A stretch of 64,000 bases of DNA from an uncultured Prevotella sp. (GCA_946548085.1 CAMNPN010000111.1:62001-126000); one strand, 5' to 3'; positions 40,800-50,262 are shown, counted from the stretch's first letter. Notes: a model not told the origin generated them from the letters alone. Numbers and translations: made by a program.

Positions 40800-41933
40800 C
40801 TACTCAGCAAAAAGTCCCATCACCTTCTCCACAATCGGAGCCATGTCGTAGTATTTGTACTCTGCAAGATGACCACCAAGGATGAGATTCGGTTCCTGGT
40901 CTGCCAGATCGCGATAACGCTGATAGAGAGACATGTTCTTCTCGTCGTTCACGCTGTAATATGGCTCCATGCCTTCCTTCCACTCTGAGGAATACTCACG
41001 GGAGATGACGGTCTTAGGACACTTATAGACCTCGTCGCCAAACATCTCGAAATGTTTGTGTTCGATGATGCGGGTATAAGGCACTTCTGCATCAGTGAAG
41101 TTCATCACGGCATTACCCTGATAGTTGGGCATATCAAGGACTTCCTCCTCAAAACGAACCGTACGATACTCGAGTTTGCCAAATCGATAGTCATAATACT
41201 CATCGAGTTTACCGGTATACAATATCTTATCGGCTATCTGCTCCCAATGCTGACGGTCGTCAAAGAAGTCCGTATTTAACTTAATTTCCACTCCTTTGAG
41301 CATACCATCGATCAGTTTATTGAAGCCTCCCATAGGAATGCCCTGAAAACGGTCGTTGAAATAGTTGTTGTCGTGGACGAAACGAACAGGCAGGCGTTTG
41401 ATGATAAATGCTGGCAATTCGCTACACTTACGTCCCCACTGCTTCTCTGTATAGCCCTTAATCAAGATCTCATAGATATCCTTGCCGATCAAAAGTTGGG
41501 CCTGCTCTTCCAGATTACGTGGTTCTGTTACACCATCGGCTTTCATCCGTTCCAAGGCCTCTTGGCGTTGTTCCTCAATCTTAGCCTGGGCCTCTGAAGG
41601 TGTCAACACGCCCCACATCTGATAGAATGTGTTCATATTAAACGGCAGATTATATTGCCTGCCCTTGTAGTTGGCAATGGGAGAGTTGGTATAGCGGTTG
41701 AATTCGACGATATCGTTTACAAACTCCCAAACCTTTTTGTTGGATGTATGAAAAATATGAGCACCATACTTATGGACATTGATACCCTCGATGTTTTCAC
41801 AATAGATATTACCGCCCAGGTGGTTACGTTTGTCGATGACCAGACAACGTTTGCCATGGCGATGAGCCATACATGCAAAAGAAGCGCCATAAATGCCTGC
41901 ACCAACAATCAAATAGTCGTATTGCTTATTCAT
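40800..41933 (-). CDS. glf: UDP-galactopyranose mutase
   Basis: A 377-residue flavoprotein; ATG 41933 (MNKQYDYLIVGAGIYG) gives the usual N-terminus. The FAD-binding motif is IVGAGIYGASFA, followed by VIDKRNHLGGNIY, and YGAHIFHTSNKKVW, a family hallmark. NLPFNMNTFYQMWG and the late EYSSEWKEGMEPYYSVND are also conserved. The enzyme interconverts UDP-galactopyranose and UDP-galactofuranose. Its presence predicts galactofuranose in the polysaccharide made here; one of the nearby glycosyltransferases would then be a Galf transferase. It has its own promoter, interleaved with that of the next gene. Confidence 0.97.
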   Translation of the reverse strand: MNKQYDYLIVGAGIYGASFACMAHRHGKRCLVIDKRNHLGGNIYCENIEGINVHKYGAHIFHTSNKKVWEFVNDIVEFNRYTNSPIANYKGRQYNLPFNMNTFYQMWGVLTPSEAQAKIEEQRQEALERMKADGVTEPRNLEEQAQLLIGKDIYEILIKGYTEKQWGRKCSELPAFIIKRLPVRFVHDNNYFNDRFQGIPMGGFNKLIDGMLKGVEIKLNTDFFDDRQHWEQIADKILYTGKLDEYYDYRFGKLEYRTVRFEEEVLDMPNYQGNAVMNFTDAEVPYTRIIEHKHFEMFGDEVYKCPKTVISREYSSEWKEGMEPYYSVNDEKNMSLYQRYRDLADQEPNLILGGHLAEYKYYDMAPIVEKVMGLFAE

Positions 41934-41951
41934 AATTCGTTGATTTTTCTG

Positions 41952-41983
41952 CAAAAATAGAAAAAAATTTGGAGATATGCAAA
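41952..41983 (-). promoter_or_regulatory. Promoter for glf
   Basis: Minus strand -33 TTTG (complement of 41980-41983), 20 bp, -7 TATTTTTG (complement of 41952-41959). ATG at 41933 is 18 nt beyond. Confidence 0.78.
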
Positions 41984-41999
41984 TATATTCGTATTTTTG
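41968..41999 (+). promoter_or_regulatory. Promoter for the hexapeptide acyltransferase gene
   Basis: -33 TTTG (41968-41971), 20 bp, -7 TATTTTTG (41992-41999); ATG at 42022. The element overlaps the glf promoter, so RNA polymerase binding on one side should block the other. Confidence 0.78.
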
Positions 42000-42021
42000 T
42001 CGTCGTAAACAGAATCTTCAG

Positions 42022-42612
42022 ATGAATAACGAATCTGTCAGAGAAAAGTTCAAAGGCAGTCCGAGACTAAAGCGCTTTGTAGACTGGCTCATCATGAATC
42101 AGGTGGAGACACGGCCTCGATGGTATATCAGAGTGTTGGCTCCTTTTTACCAGCACCGGGGCAGACACTCCGTGATACACCGTTCTGTCAGGATGGATAC
42201 ACCACCCTACCGTCAGTTCCGTCTTGGTGACTATTCAGTTATCGAGACGGGGGCCTGCATCAACAATGCCGTCGGTGATGTCATCATCGGCAATCATACC
42301 AGAGTAGGGTTACACAATACCATCATCGGCCCCGTGACTATCGGGAGTCATGTAAATCTGGCACAGGGTATCACGGTCACAGCGCTGAACCACAATTTTG
42401 CAGATACAAGCAAACGTATTGACGAACAGGGCGTTAACACGATGCCTGTCACAATAGAAGATGATGTATGGATTGGGGCTAACGCAGTGGTTTTACCAGG
42501 CGTCAGGATTGGCACACATGCCGTAGTAGCCGCTGGAGCTATCGTGACAAAAGACGTACCTCCCCACTCTTTAGTAGCAGGTGTCCCGGCAAAAGTAATC
42601 AAACAATTATGA
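42022..42612 (+). CDS. Hexapeptide-repeat (left-handed beta-helix) acyltransferase
   Basis: A 196-residue protein from ATG 42022 ([12 protein letters not shown]). After a helical N-terminus come hexapeptide turns: [68 protein letters not shown]. The ending [19 protein letters not shown] is the standard C-cap. The ALNHNF histidine is the catalytic residue in this class (CatB/WcaF/NodL type). It likely acetylates a sugar from acetyl-CoA in the cytoplasm. The 4-bp ATGA overlap with the next GT4 gene suggests the two act on the same sugar. Confidence 0.9.
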   Translation: MNNESVREKFKGSPRLKRFVDWLIMNQVETRPRWYIRVLAPFYQHRGRHSVIHRSVRMDTPPYRQFRLGDYSVIETGACINNAVGDVIIGNHTRVGLHNTIIGPVTIGSHVNLAQGITVTALNHNFADTSKRIDEQGVNTMPVTIEDDVWIGANAVVLPGVRIGTHAVVAAGAIVTKDVPPHSLVAGVPAKVIKQL

Positions 42613-43733
42613 GAATAGGCATTGAAGCACAGCGTATCTTCCGAAAGAACAAACACGGCATGGACTATGTCGTCCTTCAGGAGATTAGGGAACTACAGAA
42701 GATGGACACGAAGAACGAGTATTTCGTATTTGTCGCCCCTGGTGAGGATATCTGTCTTGAAGACACGAGAAATTTCCACATCTTCGAAATAGGAGGTTCC
42801 TTCTATCCTTTATGGGAACAAGTGTCACTGCCCAAAGCTGTCAAGGAACTTGACCTCGACATGCTGCACTGTACAAGCAACACAGCCCCTATCTTCTGTA
42901 GAGTACCTCTCATACTGACGCTCCACGACATCATCTTCCTTGAGCCCAGAGACAAGAGCAACAAATCACTCTACCAGAACATGGGATGGTTTTACAGACG
43001 ACTGGTCGTGCCAAGGATTCTCAAGAGATGTAGGCGCATCATCACGGTGTCCAATTATGAGATGAACAACATCATGACGAAGCTGAGCATCCCAAGGGAG
43101 AGGATGGCAATGATATACAACGGCTACAACGAGTGGTTCAGACCCATCGCTGATACCGCACAGGTGTATCAAAAATACATCGAAGAACCCGGTTATTTTT
43201 TCTTCCTTGGCAACACTGACCCCAAAAAGAATACTGAACGTACCCTGATAGCCTATGCCAAATATCTGGAAAAATCGGAAGTGAAGCGGAAGCTCCTGAT
43301 GGCAGACCTCGGCAAAGAGTATCTCAACGAGATTGTTAGGCGCAACCATCTGGAGGACATGATGCAGCAAGTGGTCATGCCAGGCTACATCGTCAACAGC
43401 GACCTACCTTTTATATATAATAGTGCCTTTGCTTTTCTGTACACTTCGCTTAGGGAGAGTTTCGGCATTCCTCTCTTAGAAGCCATGGCCTGTGGAACAC
43501 CTGTCATCACATCGAATACCTCGTCGATGCCTGAGATAGGAGGCCCGGACGCCATTCTCGTCAACCCGGAAGATCCTGACGCAATCGCAGAGATGATGAT
43601 ACGCTTGGAAACAGACGATGAATATTATAGGAGACAAGAAAAAATAGGACTCGTCAGGGCAGAACAATTCTCGTGGCAACAGACGGCAGAGCAACTACTC
43701 TACCTCTACGAAAAGGTATATAAAGAAAGATAA
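42609..43733 (+). CDS. GT4 family glycosyltransferase
   Basis: A 374-residue GT-B enzyme: [68 protein letters not shown], and [24 protein letters not shown]. The [14 protein letters not shown] start and TVSxYExxNI block are typical of mannosyl- or rhamnosyltransferase-like GT4 proteins. It is the last glycan gene of the region, followed within 12 bp by a convergent conserved gene; the polysaccharide locus ends here. Confidence 0.9.
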   Translation: MRIGIEAQRIFRKNKHGMDYVVLQEIRELQKMDTKNEYFVFVAPGEDICLEDTRNFHIFEIGGSFYPLWEQVSLPKAVKELDLDMLHCTSNTAPIFCRVPLILTLHDIIFLEPRDKSNKSLYQNMGWFYRRLVVPRILKRCRRIITVSNYEMNNIMTKLSIPRERMAMIYNGYNEWFRPIADTAQVYQKYIEEPGYFFFLGNTDPKKNTERTLIAYAKYLEKSEVKRKLLMADLGKEYLNEIVRRNHLEDMMQQVVMPGYIVNSDLPFIYNSAFAFLYTSLRESFGIPLLEAMACGTPVITSNTSSMPEIGGPDAILVNPEDPDAIAEMMIRLETDDEYYRRQEKIGLVRAEQFSWQQTAEQLLYLYEKVYKER

Positions 43734-43745
43734 GGAGTAAAACTG

Positions 43746-44084
43746 TCAGGCGAACAAATCGAGGGAGAGGTCTTTTACAGGCTTCTCTTCTTTTTCGTCG
43801 GTAGAGCTCGCTTCATGGAATTCTATCATCAACTGTCGCGCATCGGCACTGTTCTGCGTATTCAGACGATAATAGCCACGACGCTCCATACTCTCGACCA
43901 ATGAAGCTGGAGACTTGGAATTCTTCAACAGATACTGTTGCACGTAGGATCGGATCTCATCGATGTCGGGCGTATAGAAAAGGGAAACATTCTGATTATA
44001 GACATGCTTAGCCAACATCTGCACGCTAATGCCTTGTTCGCCTACATCAGAAAGTATTCTTAATATCTGCCTGTCGTATGTCAT
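43746..44084 (-). CDS. Conserved small protein, winged-helix-like
   Basis: A 112-residue protein. Residues 1-85 (YDRQILRILSDVGEQGISVQML... ESMERRGYYRLN) read like a winged-helix fold: three helices then a strand. The C-terminus is acidic (DEKEEKPVKDLSLDLFA). I do not know a named family; it is probably a Bacteroidales-conserved protein. It is in the same direction as the next winged-helix gene but separated from it by a strong terminator, so it may need its own promoter. Confidence 0.55.
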   Translation of the reverse strand: MTYDRQILRILSDVGEQGISVQMLAKHVYNQNVSLFYTPDIDEIRSYVQQYLLKNSKSPASLVESMERRGYYRLNTQNSADARQLMIEFHEASSTDEKEEKPVKDLSLDLFA

Positions 44085-44094
44085 CAGGATTAAA

Positions 44095-44122
44095 AAAGGT
44101 CGGTAAAAGAATACCGACCTTT
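44095..44122 (-). terminator. Intrinsic terminator of the winged-helix gene
   Basis: AAAGGTCGGT (44095-44104) and ACCGACCTTT (44113-44122) form a perfect 10-bp stem with an 8-nt loop; on the minus strand it runs into a U tract (complement of 44092-44097). Confidence 0.8.
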
Positions 44123-44141
44123 CCTATAGTACGTTAACGGA

Positions 44142-44453
44142 TTAAGCTAATGTAACTTTCTCTCCATCGTTAGCGAGCTTGCCCTCTTTGAAGAGCCAGC
44201 CGAGGCCGAGAAGAGTCTCCTCCTCAGAAATCTTTGCAGCCTTAGCAATCTCCTTAACGGCGAGAGCCTTACCTGCTGCTGCCAGAGCCTGATAAACATC
44301 ACCTGCCTTAAAACCTGCATTCTCTGCATTGATAGCGAGAACTGCTTTCTCTGCTGCCTTGGGAGCAGCGACCTTCTTAACGGTTGCGGTCTTCTTAGCT
44401 GCGGCTGCCTTTGTCTCAGTAGCCTTCTTAGCTGTTGCTTTCTTTTCTGCCAT
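44142..44453 (-). CDS. Winged helix-turn-helix protein with Lys/Ala-rich tail
   Basis: A 103-residue protein from ATG 44453. The N-terminal ~38 residues are a Lys/Ala/Thr-rich basic tail (MAEKKATAKKATETK...), like histone H1 or bacterial nucleoid tails. The C-terminal ~60 residues are a small winged-helix domain (AGFKAGDVYQALAAAGKAL, ISEEETLLGLGWLFKEGKL, VTLA), similar to the DUF2582 type. It probably binds DNA as an abundant nucleoid-associated protein. A -7 element TACCTTTG lies at 44513-44520 on the minus strand. Confidence 0.75.
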   Translation of the reverse strand: MAEKKATAKKATETKAAAAKKTATVKKVAAPKAAEKAVLAINAENAGFKAGDVYQALAAAGKALAVKEIAKAAKISEEETLLGLGWLFKEGKLANDGEKVTLA

Positions 44454-44512
44454 AATCATTAAATATTAATACTTGAATGAAGTAAAACTTCTTATTATCC
44501 TTTTAACGGGTG

Positions 44513-44520
44513 CAAAGGTA
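44513..44520 (-). promoter_or_regulatory. -7 promoter element of the winged-helix gene
   Basis: TACCTTTG on the minus strand, about 60 nt before the start codon. No good -33 element is seen. Confidence 0.5.
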
Positions 44521-44665
44521 AGGCTATTTATTCATACAACTTATTAATATTTAAACATTTTTTACAGGAAAAGATTTATTCTTGACAAATGTCAAGCGAG
44601 GAAAGAAAGCAAGGGCAGCGAAATGTCTTTTTCACTGCCCTGCTATGATAAGCCTAAATAGATGT

Positions 44666-46423
44666 TCAGCTTGGAAGTTCAACACGCAGATTCAACTCCT
44701 CCAACTGCTTGGGATCAAGTTCGCCCGGAGCATCCAGCATTACGTCACGGCCAGAATTATTCTTCGGGAAGGCTATGCAGTCGCGGATGCTGTCGAGACC
44801 AGCCATCAACGACACGAAACGATCAAGACCGAACGCCAGACCAGCGTGAGGGGGAGCCCCATACTTGAAGGCGTTGATCAGGAAGCCAAACTGGGCCATG
44901 GCACGCTCGGGAGTAAAGCCAAGGATCTGGAACATCTTCTCCTGCAATTTACCATCGTGGATACGGAGGGAGCCACCACCTACCTCGACACCATTGCAGA
45001 CGAAGTCGTAAGCCACTGCACGAACCTTCTCTGGCGCAGTATCGAGCAGGGGAATATCTTCGGGATTGGGCATCGTGAACGGATGATGGGTAGCCATCAG
45101 ACGCTGCTCCTCGTCGCTCCACTCGAAGAGCGGGAAGTCGACAATCCAAAGACACACGAAATTATCCTTGTCGCGCAGTCCTAAGCGGTCACCCATCTCC
45201 AGACGAAGGGTACAGAGCTGCACACGCGTCTTGTTGGCATTATCACCTGAAAGAATCAGCACGAGATCTCCATCCTTGGCACCCATAGCCTCTTTCACCT
45301 TAGCCCAGACTTCAGGCCCATAGAACTTGTCGATACTGGACTTGACAGTTCCATCAGCATTGAATTTGACATAGACCAATCCTTTAGCACCCACCTGAGG
45401 ACGCTTTACAAACTCTGTCAACTGATCGAGTTGCTTACGGGTATAGTCAGCACAACCAGGCACGCAGATACCACCAATATAGTTGGCTTCGTTGAAGACA
45501 GGGAAGGTGCCAGTGCCTTTCAGTACGTCCATCAGTTCCACGAACTCCATCCCAAAGCGGAGGTCGGGCTTATCAGAGCCGAAACGCCGCATGGCCTCAT
45601 GCCAGGTCATTCGCTGAAGGGGAGGCAGTTCGACACCACGCACCTCCTTAAACAAATGACGGGCCATATCCTCGAAGAGCTGAAGCACATCCTCCTGTTC
45701 TACGAACGACATCTCACAGTCGATCTGGGTGAACTCTGGCTGTCGGTCAGCACGCAGGTCCTCGTCACGGAAGCACTTGGCAATCTGGAAGTAACGGTCG
45801 AAGCCGCTGACCATCAGCAACTGCTTCAGCGTCTGGGGAGACTGTGGAAGGGCATAGAACTGTCCTGGATTCATACGGGAAGGAACGACGAAATCACGTG
45901 CTCCCTCAGGTGTCGAGCCAATCAGTATTGGTGTTTCTACCTCTATGAAGTCCTTTCCGTCAAGGAAATTACGAATCAGGATGGTCATACGGTGACGCAG
46001 TTCCAGGTTCTTACGGACAGCAGCTCGACGCAGATCCAAATAGCGGTATTTCATGCGGATATCATCACCGCCGTCAGTATTATCCTCAATGGTAAATGGA
46101 GGAGTCAGACTCTCACTCAGGATGTTCAGTTCCTTGACCAGAATCTCGATATCACCCGTAGGCATCTTGGGATTCTTGCTCTGACGCTCGCTAACCTCAC
46201 CTTTCACCTGAATACAGAACTCGCGCCCAAGTTTGTTGGCACGCTCACACAGTTCAGCATCATCCGCCTCGTTGAAAACCAACTGAGTCAGTCCATAGCG
46301 GTCACGCAGATCGACGAAGGTCATACCTCCCATCTTGCGGCTCCGCTGTACCCATCCGGCCAGTGTAACCACGCTGCCGGCATCTGAGAGTCGTAACTCC
46401 CCACAAGTCTTGCTTCTATACAT
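44666..46423 (-). CDS. aspS: Aspartate--tRNA ligase
   Basis: A 585-residue class II synthetase, full bacterial length; ATG 46423 ([14 protein letters not shown]) is the standard start. N-terminal OB-fold anticodon domain: [23 protein letters not shown]. Core motifs: [15 protein letters not shown], motif 2 [19 protein letters not shown], and motif 3 [10 protein letters not shown] near the C-terminus. The GAD insertion domain between residues ~280 and 420 is present, as in bacterial enzymes. It charges tRNA-Asp in the cytoplasm and is a core gene that marks the boundary of conserved chromosome. Confidence 0.98.
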   Translation of the reverse strand: MYRSKTCGELRLSDAGSVVTLAGWVQRSRKMGGMTFVDLRDRYGLTQLVFNEADDAELCERANKLGREFCIQVKGEVSERQSKNPKMPTGDIEILVKELNILSESLTPPFTIEDNTDGGDDIRMKYRYLDLRRAAVRKNLELRHRMTILIRNFLDGKDFIEVETPILIGSTPEGARDFVVPSRMNPGQFYALPQSPQTLKQLLMVSGFDRYFQIAKCFRDEDLRADRQPEFTQIDCEMSFVEQEDVLQLFEDMARHLFKEVRGVELPPLQRMTWHEAMRRFGSDKPDLRFGMEFVELMDVLKGTGTFPVFNEANYIGGICVPGCADYTRKQLDQLTEFVKRPQVGAKGLVYVKFNADGTVKSSIDKFYGPEVWAKVKEAMGAKDGDLVLILSGDNANKTRVQLCTLRLEMGDRLGLRDKDNFVCLWIVDFPLFEWSDEEQRLMATHHPFTMPNPEDIPLLDTAPEKVRAVAYDFVCNGVEVGGGSLRIHDGKLQEKMFQILGFTPERAMAQFGFLINAFKYGAPPHAGLAFGLDRFVSLMAGLDSIRDCIAFPKNNSGRDVMLDAPGELDPKQLEELNLRVELPS

Positions 46424-46453
46424 ATTTATTAATATTTTATTCCGTTTGAGGTG

Positions 46454-46461
46454 CAAAGGTA
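46454..46461 (-). promoter_or_regulatory. -7 promoter element of aspS
   Basis: TACCTTTG on the minus strand, about 30 nt before the aspS ATG. Confidence 0.5.
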
Positions 46462-46470
46462 CAAAAAAAA

Positions 46471-46498
46471 GTGAAGAGTGAAGAGTGAAGAGTGAAAA
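46471..46498. repeat. Heptamer array GTGAAGA
   Basis: Three GTGAAGA units and one GTGAAAA in the divergent aspS/DUF1573 spacer. A related AGTGAAAAG array lies at 48251-48283 in the same relative place. Confidence 0.7.
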
Positions 46499-46556
46499 AT
46501 TTGCTACCGCTACAAAAAATTTTCAATTTCAATTGTCCATTATCAATTATTATTCG

Positions 46557-46564
46557 TACCTTTG
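46557..46564 (+). promoter_or_regulatory. -7 promoter element of the DUF1573 gene
   Basis: TACCTTTG, 32 nt before ATG 46597. An ATTG 21 bp upstream is a weak -33 candidate. Confidence 0.5.
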
Positions 46565-46596
46565 CCCCCAGAAAATCAATTAAAACTGAAAGGATT

Positions 46597-46986
46597 ATGA
46601 AGAAGATTTTATTATTTACAATGCTGCTTTTTTGCGGAATGAATGTAGCTATGGCTCAGAAGCCCGCAGAGATTAAGTTTGATAAGCTGACTCACGACTT
46701 CGGAACTTTCTCCGAGAAGAATCCCGTCGTCAGCTGCACATTCACCTTTACCAATGTCGGAGAGACGAACTTGGTAATCAATCAGGCAGTAGCCTCTTGC
46801 GGCTGCACTGTTCCTGAGTACACAAAGACGCCCATCAAGCCCGGTGAGAAGGGAGAGATCAAGGTTACCTATAACGGTACAGGCAAGTTCCCTGGACATT
46901 TCAAGAAGTCTATCACGGTGAGAACCAATGGAGCCGTCGAGATGACACGTCTATATATAGAAGGTGAAATGACGAAGGCTGAATAA
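46597..46986 (+). CDS. DUF1573 domain exported protein
   Basis: A 129-residue protein from ATG 46597 with a signal peptide (MKKILLFTMLLFCGMNVAMA, cleavage after AMA). The mature part is a single beta-sandwich DUF1573 domain: FDKLTHDFGTFSEKNPV, FTFTNVGETNLVI, the SCGCTVPEY cysteine motif and the GEIKVTYNGTGKFPGHF segment. Such proteins are abundant in Bacteroidota and related to HYDIN/ASPM-type domains; role in the periplasm is unknown. A two-way terminator follows. Confidence 0.88.
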   Translation: MKKILLFTMLLFCGMNVAMAQKPAEIKFDKLTHDFGTFSEKNPVVSCTFTFTNVGETNLVINQAVASCGCTVPEYTKTPIKPGEKGEIKVTYNGTGKFPGHFKKSITVRTNGAVEMTRLYIEGEMTKAE

Positions 46987-47012
46987 AATAAATAAAGAGT
47001 CAATGATAACAA

Positions 47013-47040
47013 AGAATCCCTGCCGATTGGCAGGGATTCT
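47013..47040. terminator. Bidirectional intrinsic terminator
   Basis: AGAATCCCTGCC and GGCAGGGATTCT form a perfect 12-bp stem with a GATT loop, between the convergent DUF1573 and DUF3078 genes. U-rich tracts lie on the plus-strand side (TTTTG) and A's on the other. Confidence 0.88.
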
Positions 47041-47045
47041 TTTGT

Positions 47046-48224
47046 TTAGAACTTATAGGCGAAGCCAATGGAGCTATACTCCTTGAACTCCCAGTAGCCC
47101 AGATCGCTATCCCACATGCTGGCATCGTCGAATCGTGGGAAGAGGAACAGGTTGGCTGTGATGTACTTTGACACTCTGAGCTCGAAGGTATTCTCCCATT
47201 CAATCTCTGCACGCTTATAAGATGTGAAGGCATAGAGGCGGGTTTTCCAAGTGACATTATCGTTGATCTTCCATGCCAAGTCGGCAGTCAGCTGAGAACC
47301 AAAGTCGAAGAGCGAATGCTTGCCAGCCTCCAAGCCGAAGGAAGGACCGAGGTCAAGGCGACCCACATAACGATAGTTGATAGCAAACGGAGAGATGTTA
47401 ATCGTACCCGTCAGACGCTCATTCAACTTGTTCACCTTGTAATCCATACCAAGACCGAGGTTCAGATTCAATGGAGAACAGAAGTCTGAGTAGATAGCGG
47501 GGTCGTTGGCTTTCAAACCCTTGGTGAACTGAGTATAAGCTAACAGTTGTAGTGTATAGTACCAGTTCTTCGCTGCCTCGAGACCAACCTTGGAGGTCAG
47601 ACGGATCAGGTCTTCATTTGCTTTGAACTTGTGCAGGGAGTCGGTACGCGAACGAAGGAAGCCGAGCTTTGCCTCAAGCTTGTTATCCCACTTCCACTTG
47701 TTCTTGTTGTCGTAGTTTGCTTCCAACACCAAAGAGCCAACCATCGAGTAGTTCGACTCACCACCCTTGTACCAGTTGTTCGACACATAGTTCTGCATGA
47801 ACTGCAGGAAGCCATCACCCTTGTATGTCCAGAACTTGGGCTTCTGTACAACGACAGAGTCGGGCGCATCCTCAGGCATGTCGACGACAGGTGCCTCTAC
47901 CCGATCTACAAGTGTCACCTGGTTCTCGATGGGCTGATCGACATCTTCACGGATGGTTCCCGTCTCTTTCAGTTCTGTCTCAGTAGTACTGACTAAGTCA
48001 GGTCTGTTCAGATACACATTAAGCAATGTGGCATCCACCTCGTCGGCCACAGCATCCTTGCCAGCAGCATCCGAATTGAGTGCCAGAGCCTTATCGGCTA
48101 CATTGTGATAGAAAGTCACAGGCGCAAACAGGCGATAGTATCTTGCGTCGAGACTGTCATTGGGCTGTGCGGCGCTGGCGCTGAGCGTCATAACTGCCGC
48201 GGATAATAGAATAAGTTTACGCAT
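47046..48224 (-). CDS. DUF3078 domain outer-membrane-type protein
   Basis: A 392-residue protein from ATG 48224 (MRKLILLSAAVMTLSASAA), with a signal peptide ending ASA-AQ. The C-terminal ~250 residues, starting FWTYKGDGFLQFMQNYVSNNWYKGGESNYS, are a DUF3078-type beta-rich domain with many alternating strands (WKWDNKLEAKLGF) and a terminal aromatic residue (SIGFAYKF), as expected for a beta-barrel. Residues ~75-125 are a low-complexity linker. It probably sits in the outer membrane; function is unknown. Confidence 0.85.
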   Translation of the reverse strand: MRKLILLSAAVMTLSASAAQPNDSLDARYYRLFAPVTFYHNVADKALALNSDAAGKDAVADEVDATLLNVYLNRPDLVSTTETELKETGTIREDVDQPIENQVTLVDRVEAPVVDMPEDAPDSVVVQKPKFWTYKGDGFLQFMQNYVSNNWYKGGESNYSMVGSLVLEANYDNKNKWKWDNKLEAKLGFLRSRTDSLHKFKANEDLIRLTSKVGLEAAKNWYYTLQLLAYTQFTKGLKANDPAIYSDFCSPLNLNLGLGMDYKVNKLNERLTGTINISPFAINYRYVGRLDLGPSFGLEAGKHSLFDFGSQLTADLAWKINDNVTWKTRLYAFTSYKRAEIEWENTFELRVSKYITANLFLFPRFDDASMWDSDLGYWEFKEYSSIGFAYKF

Positions 48225-48233
48225 AACTGAGTG

Positions 48234-48241
48234 CAAAGATA
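48234..48241 (-). promoter_or_regulatory. -7 promoter element of the DUF3078 gene
   Basis: TATCTTTG on the minus strand, 9 nt before the ATG. Confidence 0.5.
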
Positions 48242-48250
48242 CAAAAAATA

Positions 48251-48283
48251 AGTGAAAAGAGAAAAGTGAAAAGTGAAAAATTT
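48251..48283. repeat. AGTGAAAAG-type repeat
   Basis: AGTGAAAAG, AGAAAAGTG, AAAAGTG units followed by AAAAATTT, like the aspS/DUF1573 spacer at 46471. Confidence 0.6.
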
Positions 48284-48337
48284 ACCTTTACTGCTACAAT
48301 TTCTTATTCTTCGTTCTTATTTCTTAATTTTAATTCG

Positions 48338-48345
48338 TACCTTTG
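48338..48345 (+). promoter_or_regulatory. -7 promoter element of yidC
   Basis: TACCTTTG, 30 nt before ATG 48376. Confidence 0.5.
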
Positions 48346-48375
48346 CACCTTGATTTTAAAGAAACAACATGTATT

Positions 48376-50262
48376 ATGGATAAAAATACGATTATAGGAT
48401 TTGTTTTGATAGCGTTGGTACTCATCGGTTTCAGCTGGTATAGCCAGCCTTCCGCCGAGCAAATAGAAGCCCAGCGCAAGGAGGACAGCATCGCTGCTGT
48501 CATGAAGGAGAACGCCATCAAGAAACAACAGGCAGAAGCAGAAGCCCGGAAGGCCAAGGCCGACAGTGTTGCCAAGGGTGACACCACATCGCTATTCTTC
48601 TCTGCCCTTAACGGTACCAATCAGGAGGTTGTTCTGAAGAACGACAAGGTGGAACTGACCTTCGACACGAAGGGTGGCACCATCTCAAAGGCACTTATCA
48701 AGAACTTCGAAGACCGTGACAACAACATGGGCGTGATCCTCTTCGACCAGAAGACGCAGCAGATGAACTTCATGCTGGCAGGTAAGCAGGATAACATCAT
48801 CACCCAGGACCTCTACTTCACCCCTTCGAACATCAGCGACTCTACCGTCACCATGACTGCCCAGGCAGGCAATGGCGGCAGCATCGTGCTCGACTATCGT
48901 CTCGGCCAGGACTACCTGCTGCACTTCTCGCTGACAGCAAACGGTCTGGCTGGTGCCTTTGCACCTAATTACAAGGAGATGGATATCGAGTGGAACGACC
49001 TGGCCCGCCAGCAGGAGAAGGGCTTTACGTTTGAGAACCGCTACACCTCCGTCACCTACAAGGAGAAACTCGGCGGCACAGACTACCTGAATGAGACTGC
49101 CGAGAAGATCGACGAGAAGATTGAAGAGACCCTCGACTGGGTGGCTTTCAAGAACCAGTTCTTCTCTGCCGCCCTCATCGCAAAGGATGATTTCCGTGGG
49201 GGATCGCTGCTCACCAGCATCCCACAGGAGAAGGGCAGCGGATTCCTCAAGCAGTTCAATGCCAAACTCAAGACCGCCTTCGACCCCACAGGTGCCCAGC
49301 CTTCGGAGTTTGAGATGTATATCGGTCCCAATGACTTCCGTCTGATCAAGGATGTGGAGCAACAGAGTGAGTTCGGAAAAGACCTCGATTTGGAGCAACT
49401 CGTGAACCTTGGCTGGTGGCTGGTGCGCTGGATCAACCGCTGGTTCACAATCTACGTCTTCGACTGGCTCACGTCATGGGGCTTCTCGATGGGTATCGTA
49501 CTCATCCTCATCACCCTGTTGCTGAAGGTCATCACCTTCCCGATGGTGAAGAAGAGTTACATGTCGTCGGCCAAGATGCGTGTGCTGAAGCCGAAACTCG
49601 ATGAGGCTACCAAGGAATACGACAAGCCTGAGGATGCCATGAAGAAGCAGCAGGCCATGATGCAGATGTACTCCCAGTATGGTGTGTCACCCCTCGGCGG
49701 CTGTCTGCCCATGCTCATCCAGTTCCCCATCTGGATGGCCATGTTCTTCTTCGTGCCTAACGCCATCCAGTTGCGCCGTGAGTCGTTCCTGTGGATCGAC
49801 GACCTCTCAACCTACGATCCCATCATCGAATGGGGCACCAACATCTGGGGCATCGGCGATCACCTGTCACTCACCTGTATCCTCTTCTGCGTCTCGAACG
49901 TGCTCTACAGTTACATGACCATGCGTCAGCAGAAGGACCAGATGGTGGGCCAGCAGGCAGAGCAGATGAAGATGATGCAGTGGATGATGTATCTCATGCC
50001 TGTCATGTTCTTCTTCATGTTCAACGACTACTCCAGTGGCCTGAACTTCTACTACTTCATCTCCCTGTTCTTCTCTGCCGCTATCATGTGGACGCTCCGC
50101 AAGACCACCAACGACGAGAAACTCCTCGCCATCCTCGAGGCCAAGTACAAGGAGAACAAGAACAACCCGAGCAAGAAGCAGAGTGGTCTTGCCGCCCGAC
50201 TCGCTGCCATGCAGAAGCAGGCAGAAGAGATGCAGAAACAGCGTATGAACCAGAAGAGGTAA
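48376..50262 (+). CDS. yidC: Membrane protein insertase YidC
   Basis: A 628-residue protein from ATG 48376 (MDKNTIIGFVLIALVLIGFSW). Layout: N-terminal membrane helix, coiled charged stretch (EAEARKAKADS), large periplasmic beta-sandwich (residues ~80-340), then the insertase core with five helices: YVFDWLTSWGFSMGIVLILI, the cytoplasmic hairpin around MRVLKPKLDEATKEYDKPEDAMKKQ, and SPLGGCLPMLIQFPIW, the conserved hallmark. A basic, Gln-rich tail binds ribosomes. It inserts and folds inner-membrane proteins with or without SecYEG. Divergent from the DUF3078 gene. Confidence 0.97.
   Translation: MDKNTIIGFVLIALVLIGFSWYSQPSAEQIEAQRKEDSIAAVMKENAIKKQQAEAEARKAKADSVAKGDTTSLFFSALNGTNQEVVLKNDKVELTFDTKGGTISKALIKNFEDRDNNMGVILFDQKTQQMNFMLAGKQDNIITQDLYFTPSNISDSTVTMTAQAGNGGSIVLDYRLGQDYLLHFSLTANGLAGAFAPNYKEMDIEWNDLARQQEKGFTFENRYTSVTYKEKLGGTDYLNETAEKIDEKIEETLDWVAFKNQFFSAALIAKDDFRGGSLLTSIPQEKGSGFLKQFNAKLKTAFDPTGAQPSEFEMYIGPNDFRLIKDVEQQSEFGKDLDLEQLVNLGWWLVRWINRWFTIYVFDWLTSWGFSMGIVLILITLLLKVITFPMVKKSYMSSAKMRVLKPKLDEATKEYDKPEDAMKKQQAMMQMYSQYGVSPLGGCLPMLIQFPIWMAMFFFVPNAIQLRRESFLWIDDLSTYDPIIEWGTNIWGIGDHLSLTCILFCVSNVLYSYMTMRQQKDQMVGQQAEQMKMMQWMMYLMPVMFFFMFNDYSSGLNFYYFISLFFSAAIMWTLRKTTNDEKLLAILEAKYKENKNNPSKKQSGLAARLAAMQKQAEEMQKQRMNQKR

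Noticed and set aside
45431..46387. 318-residue plus-strand open frame
   Set aside because: Antisense to aspS; no recognisable domain.
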